Below, piece after piece: positions 36,361-44,711 of a stretch of DNA of 64,000 bases; position 1 is the first letter of the stretch; every line of letters starts with the position of its first letter. The notes under the pieces are model-generated. The model made no database searches, was not told the origin of the DNA, and saw only the letters and a program-made list of their open reading frames with translations. Position numbers and translations under genes: made by a program. This stretch comes from a candidate division KSB1 bacterium (lineage in GTDB: Bacteria > Zhuqueibacterota > Zhuqueibacteria > Residuimicrobiales > Krinioviventaceae), in the NCBI GenBank assembly GCA_034505495.1, contig JAPDQV010000006.1, forward strand, positions 63,545-127,544, given 5' to 3'.

Positions 36361-37533
36361 TCACCATACAACGGCATCATTATTCCTAACTGCATGGGCG
36401 GGAAAAGGATGCCGCTTGTCGAACACTCGCAAGGCTTCTGCAGGTTCGAGTGTGACAAACGTCTCGTCGACCGTTCCGTTCTCATTTAATACGGCAGAGA
36501 TATCCAAGCCGAAGAAATGGGCAAAAAAGGCATACATCGGCACGCGTTTTGAAAATCCATAGTCATGCTGCTCGTCGGGCAAATGGGCGGTCCAAAAATG
36601 ATTTGAAGCTCGGAGCAGGTCATAGATGCGCTGAATGTAGGGGAATTCGACCGCCGGCGAATTGCGCGTCCAATCCCCGCCGCAGGATACCAGCAGCATC
36701 GGCCGCGGCGCGCAACAGGCGGCAATTTCGACGTTGTTGGTTTGGAACGTCGCATTGCGGTGGATCGGCATGCCGCTTTCGCAGACGCAGCCGCCGAAAA
36801 AATGCGCCGAAACCATGACGACAGGGGCAGAGGCGGCAATGCGTTCGTCGACGGCGGCCAAGAGAAAGGACTGAGTTCCGCCGCCGGAGGCGCCCGTCAC
36901 GCCGATTCGCGTCGAATCGACGGTCGGCAAAGTCGTCAAAAAATCCACTGCACGAATGCTGTTCCAAAGCTGCAGCTTGAGGGTTTTAGGATGATGATGA
37001 ACCCACCCTAACTCCGCGCTTTCACCGTATCCGACTATATCGTAGCTCAGGACCGTTGCCCCCATTTTCGCCAGCGTCGCACACCGTTTCTGCATGTCGG
37101 CTCGATACCGTCCATAGTCATTCGGATCGTTCCAATGTCCGTGCGGACACAGTACCGCCGCCGTCTTTTCTCGGCGCGGTTTCGGTTCATATAGGCTGCC
37201 GGTTACGAACACACCAGGAAGACTCTCAAAGGCAACATTGACGACCGAGTAGCCGTTAAATTTTCGGCGATTGCGGTAAACGGGATTGAGCGGCGTTCGT
37301 TTCGGCAGCGGATCAAGTTCGGCGCCGGTTAAGATCAGCCGCCGAATTATTGCGGCGCGGGCTTGCCATTCCTCAGCCGTATGAAAGGAAGCGGCAAATT
37401 CGTCCATTTTTTGCGCCGCTTCCGCTTCGCTCCAATACTCTCCGACGCAAAGGAGCGAGTCCTGGGCACCTGCCGTCGACAGACAAAAGAAAAGGCCGAA
37501 TGGAATGAGCAGAAAACACGCCGAACGTGTCAT
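36361..37533 (-). CDS. Secreted alpha/beta-hydrolase, acetyl-xylan-esterase-like
   Basis: 390 residues with a signal peptide (MTRSACFLLIPFGLFFCLSTAGA). The alpha/beta-hydrolase fold shows the nucleophile elbow GVTGASGGGTQSF (Ser), an oxyanion-side PHGHWND, and a probable catalytic His in LPDEQHDYGFSKR. Similar exported esterases of the AXE1/7 group act on acetylated glycans or other esters; the substrate here is uncertain. It overlaps the udk end by four bases (ATGA), so it is translated from the salvage operon although it has no obvious role in nucleotide metabolism. Confidence 0.78.
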   Translation of the reverse strand: MTRSACFLLIPFGLFFCLSTAGAQDSLLCVGEYWSEAEAAQKMDEFAASFHTAEEWQARAAIIRRLILTGAELDPLPKRTPLNPVYRNRRKFNGYSVVNVAFESLPGVFVTGSLYEPKPRREKTAAVLCPHGHWNDPNDYGRYRADMQKRCATLAKMGATVLSYDIVGYGESAELGWVHHHPKTLKLQLWNSIRAVDFLTTLPTVDSTRIGVTGASGGGTQSFLLAAVDERIAASAPVVMVSAHFFGGCVCESGMPIHRNATFQTNNVEIAACCAPRPMLLVSCGGDWTRNSPAVEFPYIQRIYDLLRASNHFWTAHLPDEQHDYGFSKRVPMYAFFAHFFGLDISAVLNENGTVDETFVTLEPAEALRVFDKRHPFPAHAVRNNDAVVW

Positions 37534-38171
37534 GGCTTTTTCTCCGCAATAATTTTGTCGACCAGCCGGACGGTCTCATCCACGGCAGCCGACATATCGC
37601 CCTCACCGCAAAAGATTCGATCGGCAAAAACGCGCGAAGTCTCGACGAATTGCAGGAACATGGGACGCACGGTGCACAAATATTGATTGACGATCGACTC
37701 GACGCTGCGGCCGCGCTCGATTAAATCGCGCTGCAACCGTCTGATGAAGCAGAGATCGAGGGGCGTGTCGATAAAGATGCGCAGATCGAACAGCTCCCGA
37801 CACGCCGCCACGCTGAAAATCAGGATCCCGTCCACGATGACGGCCCGCTTCGGTTTCAGCACCCCTGTCTCACGTCGCCGCGTATGTCGGCTGAAATCAT
37901 AACGCGGATGCTCGATCGGTTCGCCCGCTTTGAGCCGTTTGAGATGTTCGATCAAAAGGTCGAAATCGACGGCCTGCGGGTGATCATAATTTACCAACTC
38001 GCGATCGGAAAAAGGAATGTGCGATTGGTCATGATAATAGTCATCCTGCGACAGGATGCCGGTTTCCTCGGCTCTCAGTTTTTCGCGCAGAGCCTGGGTA
38101 AAATAGCTTTTCCCGGCACCCGAAGCGCCGGCCACTCCGATCAGCACCGGTCGAATTCTATTCCCCGTCAT
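37530..38171 (-). CDS. udk: Uridine/cytidine kinase
   Basis: 213 residues; phosphorylates uridine and cytidine to UMP and CMP. P-loop GVAGASGAGKSYF, a substrate-binding segment YDHPQAVDFDLL and the lid-like RRLQRDLIERGRS are typical of uridine kinases. The start is the ATG at 38171, overlapping the cdd stop by 14 bases, with AAGGGG about nine bases upstream; the longer open frame has no family similarity. It ends by sharing ATGA with the esterase start. Pyrimidine salvage arm of the operon. Confidence 0.93.
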   Translation of the reverse strand: MTGNRIRPVLIGVAGASGAGKSYFTQALREKLRAEETGILSQDDYYHDQSHIPFSDRELVNYDHPQAVDFDLLIEHLKRLKAGEPIEHPRYDFSRHTRRRETGVLKPKRAVIVDGILIFSVAACRELFDLRIFIDTPLDLCFIRRLQRDLIERGRSVESIVNQYLCTVRPMFLQFVETSRVFADRIFCGEGDMSAAVDETVRLVDKIIAEKKP

Positions 38172-38562
38172 GATTGATAACCCCTTGATCAAAAGCCAAC
38201 GGCAGCAGCTCGGCAACCGGGAGGCTTTTGACGGTTCCGTCGCCCGAAATCATGAGCACCGTGGCATTTGGAGCAAAATCCCATAGAACTTGTCGGCATG
38301 CACCGCAAGGCGGACAGACTTGCTTCGAATCGGCGGCAACGGCGACGGCGACAAAAGAGCGTTCTCCGGCCGCCAACGCCTTGAACAAAGCAAGCCTCTC
38401 GGCGCAGATCGTCAGGCCCAGCGAACTCGACTCGATGTTGCAGCCGTCGTAGATGCGCCCCGAACTGGTCAGCACGGCAGCGCCGACGCTAAAATGCGAA
38501 TAAGGGGCGAGGGCTTTGGCCTTGGCCGCCAAGGCTGCCTCGACAAGAGAATTGAATTCCAT
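38158..38562 (-). CDS. cdd: Cytidine deaminase
   Basis: 134 residues; zinc hydrolase converting (deoxy)cytidine to (deoxy)uridine. Motifs: PYSHFSVGAAV, the catalytic TICAERLAL (Zn Cys and proton-shuttle Glu) and the zinc-binding PPCGACRQVLW. The ATG at 38562 is taken; a GTG nine bases upstream is possible. Neither has a clear Shine-Dalgarno, because the region just upstream is the T-tract of the ssb terminator. First gene of the salvage operon after that terminator. Confidence 0.94.
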   Translation of the reverse strand: MEFNSLVEAALAAKAKALAPYSHFSVGAAVLTSSGRIYDGCNIESSSLGLTICAERLALFKALAAGERSFVAVAVAADSKQVCPPCGACRQVLWDFAPNATVLMISGDGTVKSLPVAELLPLAFDQGVINHDGE

Positions 38563-38576
38563 TTTTTTCACATGCC

Positions 38577-38612
38577 AAAAAAAAGTCCGAAGCCTGAGAA
38601 CAGACTTCGGAC
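38577..38612 (-). terminator. Intrinsic terminator after ssb
   Basis: On the minus strand, an 8-bp GC-containing stem (38605-38612 with 38585-38592) extended by three more pairs after one mismatch, loop agaa-type, followed by eight T (complement of 38577-38584). It lies between the ssb stop (38643) and the cdd start (38562), only about 15 bases before the latter. Confidence 0.85.
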
Positions 38613-38642
38613 GATAATTTGATACATCTGAAGCGAATATTC

Positions 38643-39080
38643 TTAGAAGGGCAAATCATCGGCCTCATCGATCGGAGGTTCGGGCGGAATCGTCTTTTCA
38701 CCTTTTGATCCCGCTTCGACATTGTTCCCTTCACCGCGGGCATCGAGAAATTGAATTTGATCGGCAATAATCTCAGTGGTAAAATGCTTGACGCCGTCTT
38801 TATCTTCCCAAGAGCGCGTCGCCAGCTTTCCCTCGACAAAGACCCGACTTCCCTTTTTGAGAAATTTGCCCGCGGTTTCCGCCTGCTGCCGCCACAAGAC
38901 GACGCGATGCCATTCAGTGTTTTCGACCAAATTGCCGTCCTGGCCGCGATAGCTGGTATTGGTGGCGACGCTCAACGTCACCGTTGCAGCACCGGAGGGC
39001 GTGTATCTGACATCCGGATCCTGTCCCAATCGGCCTATCAAGATAACTTTGTTGACGGTTCCCTTGCTGTCGTAAGCCAT
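38643..39080 (-). CDS. ssb: Single-stranded DNA-binding protein
   Basis: 145 residues; OB-fold protein coating single-stranded DNA in replication and repair. N-terminal OB domain (about 1-110) with VNKVILIGRLGQDPDVRYTP and WHRVVLWRQQAE, then a short flexible tail ending in the acidic tip DEADDLPF that recruits partner proteins. AAGGGGG lies six bases before the ATG. It has its own promoter candidate and a strong terminator, so appears to be a single-gene unit between tsaC and the salvage operon. Confidence 0.96.
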   Translation of the reverse strand: MAYDSKGTVNKVILIGRLGQDPDVRYTPSGAATVTLSVATNTSYRGQDGNLVENTEWHRVVLWRQQAETAGKFLKKGSRVFVEGKLATRSWEDKDGVKHFTTEIIADQIQFLDARGEGNNVEAGSKGEKTIPPEPPIDEADDLPF

Positions 39081-39102
39081 GTGTTCCCCCTTTTTAAAAG
39101 TT

Positions 39103-39131
39103 CATGTAAAGTAAACCTTGGTTATCGTCAA
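39103..39131 (-). promoter_or_regulatory. Candidate promoter of ssb
   Basis: Minus strand TTGACG (39131-39126), 17-base spacer, TACATG (39108-39103). The base before TTGACG is C, so in Bacteroidota terms it reads CTTG-N20-TACATGAA. The leader to the ATG at 39080 is about 16 bases after the expected start point. Confidence 0.42.
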
Positions 39132-39178
39132 GGACATCATAAGAATATTTTGCCTGAATATCAAGCATTTTTTAGCTC

Positions 39179-39817
39179 CTAAATTGTATCCAAGACGGTT
39201 CGAATTTCCAATGCGGAAACAGCACCCTGCCGCACAATCCTCACCGGAGATCTGGTTACATCGACTACCGTGGAGGGGGTTCGGGACGGTGTCGGCCCTC
39301 CGTCGATAATAAGATCCAACTGATCGCCGAAAACGGCATCCACCTCTTCGGCGGTCGTTGCCGGCGGTTCGCCCGAAGGATTGGCGCTGGTGGAAATGAG
39401 CGGAAAACCGGTTTGCCGAATAAGAGAAAGACAGATCCTCGAATCGGGTATACGCACGGCAATCGTGTTATGACCGGAGCGAAAAACGGCGGCCACCTTT
39501 TCCACTGCGTCAAAAATAATCGTCAAAGGGCCGGGCCAAAAATTATCGATCAGCTTTTCCGCGGCCGGCGGAATTTCTTTGACCAACTCACGTACCTGCA
39601 GAATGTCGCCGGCAATTACGATCATGGCCTTGCTCCGATCTCGGCCCTTCAGGTCATAGATCCGATCCACGGCGGCTGCATTCAAAGCATTGCAGCCGAT
39701 TCCATAGACGGTCTCCGTCGGATAAGCAATGATACCTCCGTCCATTAGCACCTTGGCGGCTTGGCGGATCAGATGAGGTTCCGGTTTGCGTGGATTGACC
39801 TGAATAATCTTTTCCAT
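39179..39817 (-). CDS. tsaC: L-threonylcarbamoyladenylate synthase (Sua5/YrdC/YwlC type)
   Basis: 212 residues; makes threonylcarbamoyl-AMP from Thr, bicarbonate and ATP for the universal tRNA t6A37 modification. YrdC-domain landmarks: GGIIAYPTETVYGIGC, LKGRDRSKAM (ATP/phosphate-binding Lys/Arg loop), WPGPLT and SANPSGEPPATTAEEV. The ATG at 39817 is preferred because it opens the family-like sequence; an in-frame ATG at 39841 would overlap the flippase gene by 11 bases. It has the single YrdC domain, without the longer Sua5 C-terminal domain. Confidence 0.92.
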   Translation of the reverse strand: MEKIIQVNPRKPEPHLIRQAAKVLMDGGIIAYPTETVYGIGCNALNAAAVDRIYDLKGRDRSKAMIVIAGDILQVRELVKEIPPAAEKLIDNFWPGPLTIIFDAVEKVAAVFRSGHNTIAVRIPDSRICLSLIRQTGFPLISTSANPSGEPPATTAEEVDAVFGDQLDLIIDGGPTPSRTPSTVVDVTRSPVRIVRQGAVSALEIRTVLDTI

Positions 39818-39830
39818 ATGCTCGATTCGG

Positions 39831-41687
39831 TTATTGATCATGAAACTGCATGCGGTAAAGTTCCTGATAGAGCGGCGAACGCTTTAGCAATTCATGGTGC
39901 TTGCCGACATCCACGATCCTCCCGTCTTCCATCACCACGATCTTGTCGGCGTGCATAATGGTCGACAGCCGGTGGGCGATCGCCAAAACCGTTCGGTTTT
40001 TCATCAGGTTGTCGATGGCCGCCTGCACCAGCTTTTCCGATTGGGTATCCAGCGAGGAGGTCGCTTCGTCCAGAATGAGGATCGGCGTATTTTTTAGAAT
40101 GGCACGGGCGATGGAAATTCGCTGCTTTTGACCCCCGGAAAGAGTTACGCCGCGCTCGCCGATCAATGTATCGAGTCCCTGCTCCATTTTGCTGATAAAT
40201 TCCCAGGCGTTGGCAGCCTTGGCCGCCGCAATGACCTCTTCTTCCGTATAGTCACTCAAACCGTAACCGATGTTGTACCGCACCGTATCGTTGAACAACA
40301 GCGTTTCCTGACTGACGATGCCGATATGGTCGCGCAGCGAAATAAGATTGTATTCCCGTACATCCCGACCGTCGATCTTGAGAGATCCGGCCGTGACGTC
40401 GTAAAAGCGCGGAATTAGATCGGCCATCGTGGATTTGCCGACGCCGCTGTGTCCGACTAACGCCACCATTTCGCCTTTGCGGATCGTCAGATTGATATCC
40501 TTGAGTACCGGAGTTTGGCCGTTGTAGCTGAACCAAACGTGTTCAAAGACAATATCGCGTTCGAAAGCGCTGAACGGCACAGCATGAGGAGAATCGTAGG
40601 GTTCCGTCGGCTGGTCGAGAAAATTGAAAATCCGCTCGGCGGCCGCCAGGCCGGTCTGCAGCACATTGTTCAAGCCGGAAAGCTCCTTAAGCGGCTGAAA
40701 GATCATGAAAAGGAAGACCAGAAAACGGATAAAATCTTCGGCATTCAATCCCTCGCCCTTGTAGACCATCGTGCCGCCGTACCAGAGCAAAGCCGTAAAA
40801 ATCAATACGCCGATCGTTTCGTTGAGGGGCCCGGTCAAGGCATCCAGCTTTTTTGCGCGCAACGACTTGGCGAAATAGTCCTGATTGGTGCGGGCAAACT
40901 TGGCAATTTCGCGCATTTCCGCGGTAAAAGACTTGACCACGCGAATGGAAGAAACGCTTTCCTGAAAAGCGGTGACGACCATGGAAATTTGCTCATAGAC
41001 GCGTCTGCTCTTGCGCCGCATCGACTGGCCGATCTTGACCAATAGATAGCCGCTGAGCGGCAAAAGCAGAAAAGTCGCAACCGTCAACTTCCAACTGATC
41101 ATCAGCAAGACGACGAGGTATGAAAGGATCTGCATCGGTGCCAAAAAGATTTTGACAAAGCTGCTGTCCAGCACCATCTGAATGCCGCTGACGTCGTTGA
41201 AAACGATCGACGTCAATGAGGCCGTGTGCCGTTTGTGGAAAAACGACAGCGGCAGCCGCATAATCTTTTCCTGCAGCTGATTGCGCAGCTGGGTGACGAT
41301 TTTCAGCTGCGCATAAAAGAAAAGCAGCTTGTGAAGATATTGGGAAATATTCTTTAGGAAAAACGAGACAAAAATGACGATGCAGACCAACTTTAAAGTC
41401 TGATAACGATCCTCCTTGATCAGCAGATTGCTGACTTTATTTTTTATTTTTACGTAAAACCTTTGTCTTGAAAGCTGGTTCGAAATCCACTGTTGCCGAT
41501 CCTGCTTTTCTGCACCCTCTTTTTGCACGCTTTCTCGGCCGGCATTGAAAAGCTCGCGGACGAAATCAGCCGAAACCCATACCGATATGCCGTTAAACAG
41601 AACAAACGTAAAGGTAAAAAAGAACCCGAGGGCGACCGGTCTCCAATGCGGCTTGATATATTTAATGACGCGAAAGTAAAGCTTCAT
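39831..41687 (-). CDS. msbA: ABC exporter, MsbA-like lipid flippase (fused permease and ATPase)
   Basis: 618 residues; half-transporter with six membrane helices (about 20-330) and a C-terminal nucleotide-binding domain. Walker A GHSGVGKST, Q-loop region, signature VTLSGGQKQR and Walker B ILILDEATSSLD are intact, followed by the H-loop AIAHRLST. Next to glycosyltransferase and lipid A-type acyltransferase genes, it most likely flips lipid A-core or another glycolipid; a drug or peptide exporter is the alternative. The start is the ATG at 41687; a TTG two codons earlier is possible. Divergent from the GT4/waaF pair. Confidence 0.88.
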   Translation of the reverse strand: MKLYFRVIKYIKPHWRPVALGFFFTFTFVLFNGISVWVSADFVRELFNAGRESVQKEGAEKQDRQQWISNQLSRQRFYVKIKNKVSNLLIKEDRYQTLKLVCIVIFVSFFLKNISQYLHKLLFFYAQLKIVTQLRNQLQEKIMRLPLSFFHKRHTASLTSIVFNDVSGIQMVLDSSFVKIFLAPMQILSYLVVLLMISWKLTVATFLLLPLSGYLLVKIGQSMRRKSRRVYEQISMVVTAFQESVSSIRVVKSFTAEMREIAKFARTNQDYFAKSLRAKKLDALTGPLNETIGVLIFTALLWYGGTMVYKGEGLNAEDFIRFLVFLFMIFQPLKELSGLNNVLQTGLAAAERIFNFLDQPTEPYDSPHAVPFSAFERDIVFEHVWFSYNGQTPVLKDINLTIRKGEMVALVGHSGVGKSTMADLIPRFYDVTAGSLKIDGRDVREYNLISLRDHIGIVSQETLLFNDTVRYNIGYGLSDYTEEEVIAAAKAANAWEFISKMEQGLDTLIGERGVTLSGGQKQRISIARAILKNTPILILDEATSSLDTQSEKLVQAAIDNLMKNRTVLAIAHRLSTIMHADKIVVMEDGRIVDVGKHHELLKRSPLYQELYRMQFHDQ

Positions 41688-41714
41688 ATCCAAACTTTCG
41701 AAAAATGTAGGGCG

Positions 41715-41746
41715 GTTGCATATTTCATCGCGAATCGATATATTGG
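41715..41746 (+). promoter_or_regulatory. Candidate promoter of the GT4-waaF pair
   Basis: GTTG (41715-41718), 20-base spacer, TATATTGG (41739-41746): one mismatch in each half from TTTG-N20-TAnnTTTG. The predicted leader is about 50 bases before the ATG at 41804. Confidence 0.42.
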
Positions 41747-41803
41747 AGTCGAAATATAAAAAGAAAAAAATTATCTACATAATTGAATTTAATCTCGGCA
41801 GCC

Positions 41804-42889
41804 ATGAACATTCTCTTTTTAACCCATCAAGGCGGGACCGCAGGTTCCACTTATTCCATTGCCTATTTGGCCCGCGGATTGGCCGAAAGAGGACATCGAG
41901 TGGTCGTCGGCTGCCGTCAAGATGTTCTGCTCTATGAACTGCTGCTGAATAGTCCGGTTATTCTGTACCCAATGACGTTCAACGGCCGTTTTGATTTTTC
42001 CAACATGCGGCAAATTCGCGATGCCGTCAAGCGCTACGAGATTCAATTGATCAACGCCCAATCGGGCATGGACCGATATACCTCTATTATGGCAAGGGCT
42101 GTCTTTCGCCTCGATGCGGCCGTTGTTCACACCCGCCGACAAAAGCCGATGAGTTCCGGATTTTTTCTCCAGACTTGGCTTTATCATCGCGGAACAGATA
42201 AGATCATAGCCGTCAGCCGCGGTGTCAAGGAAGCGCTGATTCGGCTCGGCATTCCGGAAAGCCATATCTGGGTTATTCCAAACGGCACGCCGCGCGCAAA
42301 ATATGTCGGCATCAACGAAAGCTATACGGCAGAATTGCGGAGTAAATACAATCTCCTCCCGGGAGAGCCGGTTATCGGCTGCGTTTCGCGACGCAAACAA
42401 CAGGTCCAACTTTTAGAGGCGCTTTCCCACATCCAAAGGCGGCTGACGGCCATCTTTATCGGCATCACCGAAGCAGACCTGCCGATCTCCACTACCGGCC
42501 ATCGGCTTCTTTTCCTCGGCCATTTGCCGCAGGAGCAGGTCTTGGCGCATTATCCTTTGTTCGACATCAAAGTGCTGCCTTCAGAGACGGAAGGTCTCTC
42601 TCAAGCCCTGCTTGAGGCCATGGCTCTCGGCGTACCGGTTATTGCCGCAGATGCTGCCGGAAATCCCGATCTGATTCGTGACGGGGAGAACGGCCTGTTG
42701 TACAAGGCTGGAGATTCGCGGCATTTGGCGCAACAGATCGAACGCCTTCTGCAGGATCAAGAGCTGTACCGAACTCTCCAGGAAAACGGTCGCAAAACCG
42801 CATTGGATGATTTCAGTATAGAGCGAACCATACAACGCTATGAAGAAGCTTTTACCGAAATCATTAGGAAACGTCATGAAAAATCATAA
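41804..42889 (+). CDS. Glycosyltransferase family 4 (GT-B fold)
   Basis: 361 residues; retaining GT-B glycosyltransferase. The N-terminal acceptor domain begins MNILFLTHQGGTAGSTYSIA with a glycine-rich loop. The C-terminal nucleotide-sugar domain has PSETEGLSQALLEAMALGVP followed by a GNPDLI segment, where the E-x7-E signature of GT4 enzymes is visible. Substrates cannot be deduced. The ATG at 41804 is used because the frame upstream offers only a TTG. It overlaps waaF by 14 bases, indicating a two-gene operon for LPS-core or surface-glycan assembly. Confidence 0.87.
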   Translation: MNILFLTHQGGTAGSTYSIAYLARGLAERGHRVVVGCRQDVLLYELLLNSPVILYPMTFNGRFDFSNMRQIRDAVKRYEIQLINAQSGMDRYTSIMARAVFRLDAAVVHTRRQKPMSSGFFLQTWLYHRGTDKIIAVSRGVKEALIRLGIPESHIWVIPNGTPRAKYVGINESYTAELRSKYNLLPGEPVIGCVSRRKQQVQLLEALSHIQRRLTAIFIGITEADLPISTTGHRLLFLGHLPQEQVLAHYPLFDIKVLPSETEGLSQALLEAMALGVPVIAADAAGNPDLIRDGENGLLYKAGDSRHLAQQIERLLQDQELYRTLQENGRKTALDDFSIERTIQRYEEAFTEIIRKRHEKS

Positions 42890-43907
42890 AGAAGTACGTT
42901 CCATCGTCATCGTTCAGACCGCATTTTTAGGCGACGTAATCCTTACCACGCCGCTCATCCGTGCGGCTCAGGAGCTGTTTCCTCTTGCCGATGTCGATGT
43001 CGTCGCCATCCCGCAGACCGCCGATATTCTCAGAAACAATCCGTTTATTAGAACTCTATACACTTTTGACAAGCGGGCGGACAAACGCAAAGCCTTCATG
43101 CGCGCCGTGCAGTGGCTGCGGAAGCAGAAATACGACCTCGGCTTTGCTCCCCATCGCTCGATGACCACCGCGCAGCTTTTGCTGCTCGGCAAAGTCGAAC
43201 GACGCATCGGGTTTGCCGGAAATGCCGCTTCCTGGTTGTACACCGACCGCGTCTATTTCGACGTCGAAAAGCCGCAGGTCAAACGCTATCTCGATCTGTT
43301 AAAACCGCTTACATCGCGCAACTTTTCGCATCAAACCGAAGTGTTCTTTGATGCGGCAATCAAAAGTAAGGTCAACGCCATGTTGGAGCTCTACCGCACA
43401 CCCTACAAGATCGCCGTGGCGCCGGGCTCTGTTTGGCCTACCAAGCGTTGGCCCGCGGAAAAGTATGTCGAGCTGCTGCGTCGGCTCGAACGCCATCCGA
43501 TCACCTTTCTTTTTATCGGCAGCGCGGACGAGCGCGACTATTGCCAAAAGATCATCAATCTGTCAGGTGTGGGCAATGCCGTCAATTTGGCCGGTTCCTG
43601 CAGCCTTACGGAGGCGGCGGCCGCGATTGCAAGCTGCGATCTCTTGATCGCCAATGACAACGGCGCCATGCACATGGCCAACGCCGTAAAGACCGACGTC
43701 TTTGCCTTTTTCGGCCCGACGGTGCCCCGTTTCGGCTTTGCCCCGTTTCGCGAAAACGACCGCATCTTTCAGGTCGATCTCGACTGCAGGCCGTGCAGCA
43801 CTCACGGCGGAAAGACCTGCCCCAAAGGCCATTTCAAATGCATGCGCGACATCCGTCCGATCGACGTCGTGCGCGCCGTCGAGTATCACTTGGAGCTCGA
43901 CGCCTGA
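42876..43907 (+). CDS. waaF: Glycosyltransferase family 9, ADP-heptose:LPS heptosyltransferase II-like
   Basis: 343 residues of the GT9 family. N-terminal IVIVQTAFLGDVILTTPLIRA, with the catalytic Asp in the GD motif, central APGSVWPTKRWPAEKYVEL and C-terminal IANDNGAMHMANA, FFGPTVPRFGF are WaaF-like. It would add a heptose to the inner core of lipopolysaccharide. AGGAAA lies six bases before the ATG at 42876, inside the end of the GT4 gene. It converges with the minus-strand glycan operon, leaving 7 bases between stops. Confidence 0.86.
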   Translation: MKNHKEVRSIVIVQTAFLGDVILTTPLIRAAQELFPLADVDVVAIPQTADILRNNPFIRTLYTFDKRADKRKAFMRAVQWLRKQKYDLGFAPHRSMTTAQLLLLGKVERRIGFAGNAASWLYTDRVYFDVEKPQVKRYLDLLKPLTSRNFSHQTEVFFDAAIKSKVNAMLELYRTPYKIAVAPGSVWPTKRWPAEKYVELLRRLERHPITFLFIGSADERDYCQKIINLSGVGNAVNLAGSCSLTEAAAAIASCDLLIANDNGAMHMANAVKTDVFAFFGPTVPRFGFAPFRENDRIFQVDLDCRPCSTHGGKTCPKGHFKCMRDIRPIDVVRAVEYHLELDA

Positions 43908-43914
43908 GCTGACT

Positions 43915-44673
43915 TTAATAAAGCTGATTGGGCCGTTCGGTCATCTCCCAGAGCATCAAATATTTGACATAAGCGGCAAAAGCCGAGTTGACGGCAAGCA
44001 CCAGCCCGCGACGTCCGTCGAGGAAGCCGAGCCGCATTACAAAGATGCGTAAAAACTCGAGCATCCCCCGCAGAACAGCTTTTCCGACACTCGACTTTTT
44101 CCCATGCGCCGCCTTTTCTTCTGCCCCCAAGCGGGCGTAACGCTCAATTTTTTGCAGGTGTGAAGAGACGGTGGGAAAAGTGTAATGCAGCAGCGGTTCC
44201 TGAATCACGCCGACTCTTCCTTGCACCTCTACTCCCTCATGAACAACCTTGTCATTGTAACGGCCGAACCGCCGATTGAAAAATCGCAGCGGATAGTCGT
44301 TTCTCCAACCGGAGAAACGCACCAATTTGCCAAGGTAAAATGAGCGTCGGCGAATGCGATAGCCCTCGGCCGTCGGCGCGGAGGCGAGCTGCTGCAGGCG
44401 AAGCCGCAGTTCGGGGGTCGCCTCTTCATCTGCATCGATGGAGAAAATCCAATCGTTCTTTGCTTCCTCCACACCGCGCTGTTTGGCTTTTCCGTATCCC
44501 TGCCACTCTATCGGCACGATGCGGCAGCCTTGCCGACGACAAATATCGAGCGTAGCATCCGTAGAGCCGGAATCAACAACTATGATCTCGTCGGCCCAAT
44601 TGACCGAACAAAGGCAGCGCTCGATGTTCCGCTCCTCGTTCAGGGTAATGATGACGACGGATATTTTGCTCAT
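43915..44673 (-). CDS. Glycosyltransferase family 2, WaaE/KdtX-like
   Basis: 252 residues, GT-A fold. Opening ISVVIITLNEERNIERCL, the acidic VDSGSTDAT and the metal-binding IFSIDADEEATPEL motif are typical; GWRNDYPLRFFNR and DKVVHEGVEV match the WaaE group of LPS-core beta-1,4-glucosyltransferases. A hydrophobic C-terminal helix could anchor it to the inner membrane. The start is the ATG at 44673 with GAGG seven bases upstream. Last gene of the long minus-strand operon. Confidence 0.86.
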   Translation of the reverse strand: MSKISVVIITLNEERNIERCLCSVNWADEIIVVDSGSTDATLDICRRQGCRIVPIEWQGYGKAKQRGVEEAKNDWIFSIDADEEATPELRLRLQQLASAPTAEGYRIRRRSFYLGKLVRFSGWRNDYPLRFFNRRFGRYNDKVVHEGVEVQGRVGVIQEPLLHYTFPTVSSHLQKIERYARLGAEEKAAHGKKSSVGKAVLRGMLEFLRIFVMRLGFLDGRRGLVLAVNSAFAAYVKYLMLWEMTERPNQLY

Positions 44674-44711
44674 TTGCAAACCTCGCCGTTTGCAGCTTCT
44701 TCAAAGCCGAT

